Origin: an uncultured Phycisphaerales bacterium
Lineage (GTDB): Bacteria > Planctomycetota > Phycisphaerae > Phycisphaerales > SM1A02
Assembly (NCBI GenBank): GCA_946886375.1
Contig: CAMPIL010000137.1
Span: 1 to 8,908, forward strand
Direction: 5' to 3'
DNA: 8,908 nucleotides
The position numbers and the translations under genes were made by a program. Below the pieces are notes generated by a model. It made no database searches. It was not told the DNA's origin and saw only the letters and a list, made by a program, of their open reading frames with translations. This document shows, piece after piece, positions 6,693-8,908 of the stretch (the stretch's first letter is position 1; every line of letters begins with the position of its first letter).

Positions 6693-7904
6693 TTACCGCT
6701 GGTCATCCAGAATTTCAACACTGTCGAATTTCTTGCCCTCGAGCATTTCCAGGCTGGCTCCGCCGCCTGTGGAGACATGGGAAAAGTCGTCGGCCATCCC
6801 AAAGGCCTCGACGGCAGCCGCGGTATCACCACCCCCCACGATGCTGATTGCCCCGCCCTTGGTCGCCTTGGCGATTGCCTGGGCGACCTGCCGCGTGCCA
6901 ACGTCGAACGGCTCGGTTTCAAACACACCCATCGGCCCGTTCCAGACGATGGTCTTGGCCATTGTCAGTTTTTGCGAAAAGAGCGACATCGTCTTGGGAC
7001 CGATGTCCAAGCCCATCCAGCCTGCAGGAATGTTCTCATCGAACACCTGCACCGGCGTCATGTGGCTGATCTGCTTGCCGCAGACATGGTCGCAAGGCAG
7101 GACCAGATCGGTCTTGCTCGCCGCAGCCGAATCGATGATCGATGCGGCGTCGCTGAGCATCGCAGATTCAACCAGGCTGGATCCAACCTCCTTGCCCAGC
7201 GCCTTGAGAAACGTGTACGCCATCGCCCCACCGACGAGAATCGTGTCCACCTTGTTCATCAGGTTGCGAATCGCGCCGAGCTTGTCGGACACTTTCGCGC
7301 CGCCCAGCACTGCGATGAAGGGCCGCCTGGCAGATTGCAATGTCTCGGAGAGATACTTGAGTTCATTGTCCAGCAGCAGGCCCGCCACGCGCGGCCGGCC
7401 CGCCATCAATTTGGGCACGGCGAACATTGAAGCGTCGTTGCGATGCGCGGTGCCGAAGGCATCGTTGCAGTAAATCTCGCCGTAGTCTGCAAGTTTCGCA
7501 GCGAATGCCGGGTCGCCTTTTTTCTCGCCCTTATGGAAGCGCAGATTCTCCAGCAACACAATTTCGCCATCGCGCATTGCCTGCACAGCCTGGGCGGCTT
7601 CAGGGCCGATGCAGTCGTTGCCCGGGAACATCACGTTAATGCTCGGCAGGAGTTCACGCAGCCGATCCGCCACGGGCCTGAGGCTTTCCGATGGTTCGTA
7701 ACCCTTGCCCTCCGGCCGGCCCAGATGACTCATCAGCACGAGTTTTCCATTGCGCTTCAGGACCGATTGGAGTGTCGGCATCGCCTGGCGGATGCGGCGG
7801 TCATCAGTGATGCGGCCCTGTTCATCCAAGGGCACATTGAAATCAACGCGCGTCAGCACGCGCTTGGAGGCGACATCGACTTGAGCGATCGTTTTCTTGG
7901 CCAT
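6693..7904 (-). CDS. pgk: Phosphoglycerate kinase
   Basis: Cytoplasmic glycolytic/gluconeogenic enzyme that transfers phosphate between 1,3-bisphosphoglycerate and ADP. At 403 residues it has the standard bacterial length, with all signature blocks intact. The N-domain substrate site is RVDFNVP (19-25), SHLGRP (59-64), ENLRFHKGE (119-127) and NDAFGTAHR (147-155). The nucleotide-binding C-domain has GGAKVSDK (201-208), WNGPMGVFE (321-329), GGGDT (357-361) and STGGGASLE (378-386). The ATG at 7904 begins MAKKTIAQVD, a typical Pgk N-terminus, although the bases upstream (CACACACC) carry no Shine-Dalgarno. The stop is TAA, followed by about 180 bases before the thioredoxin-like gene. It is divergent from miaA and probably heads the minus-strand gene set. 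No gapA or other glycolytic gene is adjacent in the window. Confidence 0.98.
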   Translation of the reverse strand: MAKKTIAQVDVASKRVLTRVDFNVPLDEQGRITDDRRIRQAMPTLQSVLKRNGKLVLMSHLGRPEGKGYEPSESLRPVADRLRELLPSINVMFPGNDCIGPEAAQAVQAMRDGEIVLLENLRFHKGEKKGDPAFAAKLADYGEIYCNDAFGTAHRNDASMFAVPKLMAGRPRVAGLLLDNELKYLSETLQSARRPFIAVLGGAKVSDKLGAIRNLMNKVDTILVGGAMAYTFLKALGKEVGSSLVESAMLSDAASIIDSAAASKTDLVLPCDHVCGKQISHMTPVQVFDENIPAGWMGLDIGPKTMSLFSQKLTMAKTIVWNGPMGVFETEPFDVGTRQVAQAIAKATKGGAISIVGGGDTAAAVEAFGMADDFSHVSTGGGASLEMLEGKKFDSVEILDDQR

Positions 7905-7924
7905 GGTGTGTGCGGGCCCAAAGA

Positions 7925-7956
7925 CAGTGAAAGCGGCGGATCATACTGGCTCACTG
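7925..7956. repeat. CAGTGA/TCACTG inverted repeat in pgk-miaA intergenic region
   Basis: CAGTGA (7925-7930) and TCACTG (7951-7956) form 6-base inverted arms separated by 20 bases, spanning the candidate pgk -10 box. GACAGTG also occurs twice directly (7923-7929 and 7978-7984). This could be an operator, but short repeats of this size can arise by chance. Confidence 0.2.
7940..7945 (-). promoter_or_regulatory. Possible pgk -10 element
   Basis: TATGAT on the minus strand differs from TATAAT at one base. It would start transcription near 7933, giving a leader of about 29 bases before the pgk ATG. No good -35 hexamer lies at 16-18 bases upstream, so support is partial. No convincing promoter could be read for miaA in the same 108-base gap. 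Confidence 0.3.
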
Positions 7957-8012
7957 CGCCAGCGACCACTCCGCAACGACAGTGCTTGGCCCGATTCATA
8001 CGATGACCGCAC

Positions 8013-8816
8013 ATGTCGCAACCCAAGCCTGTCATTCTCATCGTCGGACCGACCGCTGGCGGAAAGTCGCGGTTGGCCATCGACTTGGCGCGACAACTCC
8101 CCACAGGCGGCGAATGCATCTCCTGCGACTCGATGCAGATCTACCGCGGAATGGACATCGGCACCGCCAAGCCCACGCCATCAGAACGCGGCGAAGTTCC
8201 GCATCACCTGATCGACATCGTTGAACCTTCAGATGATTCCTTCAACGTGGACCGCTGGCTGGAACTGGCCCGAATCACAATCGACGAGATTCACAAGCGC
8301 GGGCGCGTGCCGATCATCGTCGGCGGGACGAACCTCTACGTGCAGGCGTTTCTCGGGGGAATGATGGCCGGGCCCGAGCCTGATCCCGCGCTGCGCACAA
8401 GATTGGAACAGATGAGCACGCCTGACCTTCGCCAATGGCTAGAGCGCGTTGATGCTCCCGCCGCGGAGCGAATTCATCCCAACGATCGCAAGCGCACCAT
8501 TCGCGCCATCGAAGTTTTCGAATTGACAGGCGAACGGCTGAGCCAATCGCAAACCCAATGGGCCGGCGCAACCGAGCACAGGGATTCACTTGCGACGCGG
8601 TTTGACACGTTGATGGTGGGACTGGACTTCCCTGCTCCTGCGATCAACCGCCGCATCAATGCCCGCGTGAAGCAGATGATCGAAACGGGCCTGGTCGAGG
8701 AAGTTCGCCGCCTCCACGATGCCCGAGCTATGGGACGGAACGCCCGTGAAGCGCTTGGCTACAAACAGATCATCGAATATTTGGAGGGGAAAGTCAGTTT
8801 TGAGGAAGCCATCTAG
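8013..8816 (+). CDS. miaA: tRNA dimethylallyltransferase, interrupted by in-frame TAG
   Basis: Transfers a dimethylallyl group to N6 of A37 in tRNAs that read UNN codons, the first step of i6A/ms2i6A synthesis. Seen motifs are the P-loop GPTAGGKS (12-19), DSMQIYRGMDIGTAKP (39-54), VPHHLID (62-68), VGGTNLY (103-109), HPNDRKRTIRAIEV (155-168) and EALGYKQIIEYLEG (246-259). The ATG at 8013 places the P-loop at the normal distance, but no clear Shine-Dalgarno is visible. The frame stops at TAG 8814-8816 after 267 codons, while MiaA proteins usually run to about 300 or more. The following codons continue in the same frame with the conserved MiaA C-terminus, so this is a full-length gene with an internal amber codon. 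Causes could be a nonsense mutation, a sequence error, or suppression/readthrough. If the stop is real, the product lacks its conserved basic/aromatic C-terminal helix. It is divergent from pgk. Confidence 0.93.
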   Translation: MSQPKPVILIVGPTAGGKSRLAIDLARQLPTGGECISCDSMQIYRGMDIGTAKPTPSERGEVPHHLIDIVEPSDDSFNVDRWLELARITIDEIHKRGRVPIIVGGTNLYVQAFLGGMMAGPEPDPALRTRLEQMSTPDLRQWLERVDAPAAERIHPNDRKRTIRAIEVFELTGERLSQSQTQWAGATEHRDSLATRFDTLMVGLDFPAPAINRRINARVKQMIETGLVEEVRRLHDARAMGRNAREALGYKQIIEYLEGKVSFEEAI

Positions 8817-8908
8817 CAGACGAAAATCAGAACTCGCCGATATGCCAAGCAGCAGCGGACATGGCTGAGGCGGTTACGCGCTTTTCCGAACTCGATCTGG
8901 AGTCGAGC
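8817..8908 (+). other. miaA: In-frame continuation of miaA after TAG, cut by window end
   Basis: Read directly on from the TAG, these 92 bases encode 30 stop-free codons. They include TKIRTRRYAKQQRTWLRR (codons 270-287 of the extended frame), then FPNSIW. The RRYAK-Q-TW pattern is the conserved end of MiaA, normally reached right after the SFEEAI-type segment that precedes the TAG. There is no frame change; only codon 268 is wrong, at a position often Glu in relatives, and GAG to TAG would be one base. The true end of the gene lies beyond the window. Confidence 0.85.

Noticed and set aside
6682..7473. Plus-strand open frame opposite pgk
   Set aside because: It is antisense to intact Pgk signature blocks; its Ser/Pro-rich translation is typical of the opposite strand of a conserved gene.
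1..8908. A novel defence or mobile system, CRISPR array, tRNA or rRNA
   Set aside because: All eight genes are assigned to known families, seven of them intact and miaA carrying an internal TAG. There are no long repeats, transposase, integrase or toxin-antitoxin pair, and no RNA gene structure was visible on either strand.

Overview
The window is a run of ordinary bacterial housekeeping genes, densely packed and moderately GC-rich. Seven genes lie on the minus strand and one, miaA, is divergent at the right end. Lnt, a lipobox protein and a periplasmic TlpA-type thioredoxin point to a Gram-negative cell with two membranes. The TlpA domain fused to a long helical tail, the HEAT-repeat lipoprotein and the general protein style suggest a planctomycete (perhaps Phycisphaerae). 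That placement is impression only, because no rRNA or other marker gene is present.

Layout on the minus strand, in transcription order from right to left: pgk (phosphoglycerate kinase); a secreted TlpA-like thioredoxin with a TPR-like C-terminal half; rpe (ribulose-phosphate 3-epimerase); a histidine-phosphatase-fold protein whose catalytic His is replaced by Cys; accD (acetyl-CoA carboxylase carboxyltransferase beta subunit); lnt (apolipoprotein N-acyltransferase); and a HEAT-repeat lipoprotein. Gaps are short from the thioredoxin through lnt (6 to about 90 bp, depending on start choice), so these genes could be co-transcribed. The larger gaps are pgk to thioredoxin (about 180 bp) and lnt to the HEAT gene (82 bp). 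No clear rho-independent terminator was found. miaA (tRNA dimethylallyltransferase) is divergent from pgk across 108 bp.

The genes share broad themes rather than one pathway: central carbon metabolism (pgk, rpe), the committed step of fatty-acid synthesis (accD), and envelope biogenesis (lnt, the lipoprotein that Lnt could acylate, and the secreted thioredoxin). I see no defence system, mobile element, CRISPR array, tRNA or rRNA.

Two anomalies stand out. First, miaA is interrupted by an in-frame TAG at 8814-8816, and the next 30 codons continue in the same frame with the conserved MiaA C-terminus. Second, the histidine-phosphatase-like protein has Arg-Cys-Gly where the family has Arg-His-Gly and has also lost the second-motif Arg, while keeping the fold motifs and the distal His. 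Smaller points are a CX4C knuckle in the AccD zinc ribbon, enlarged spacing between the catalytic residues of Lnt, and an N-terminal extension on Rpe.
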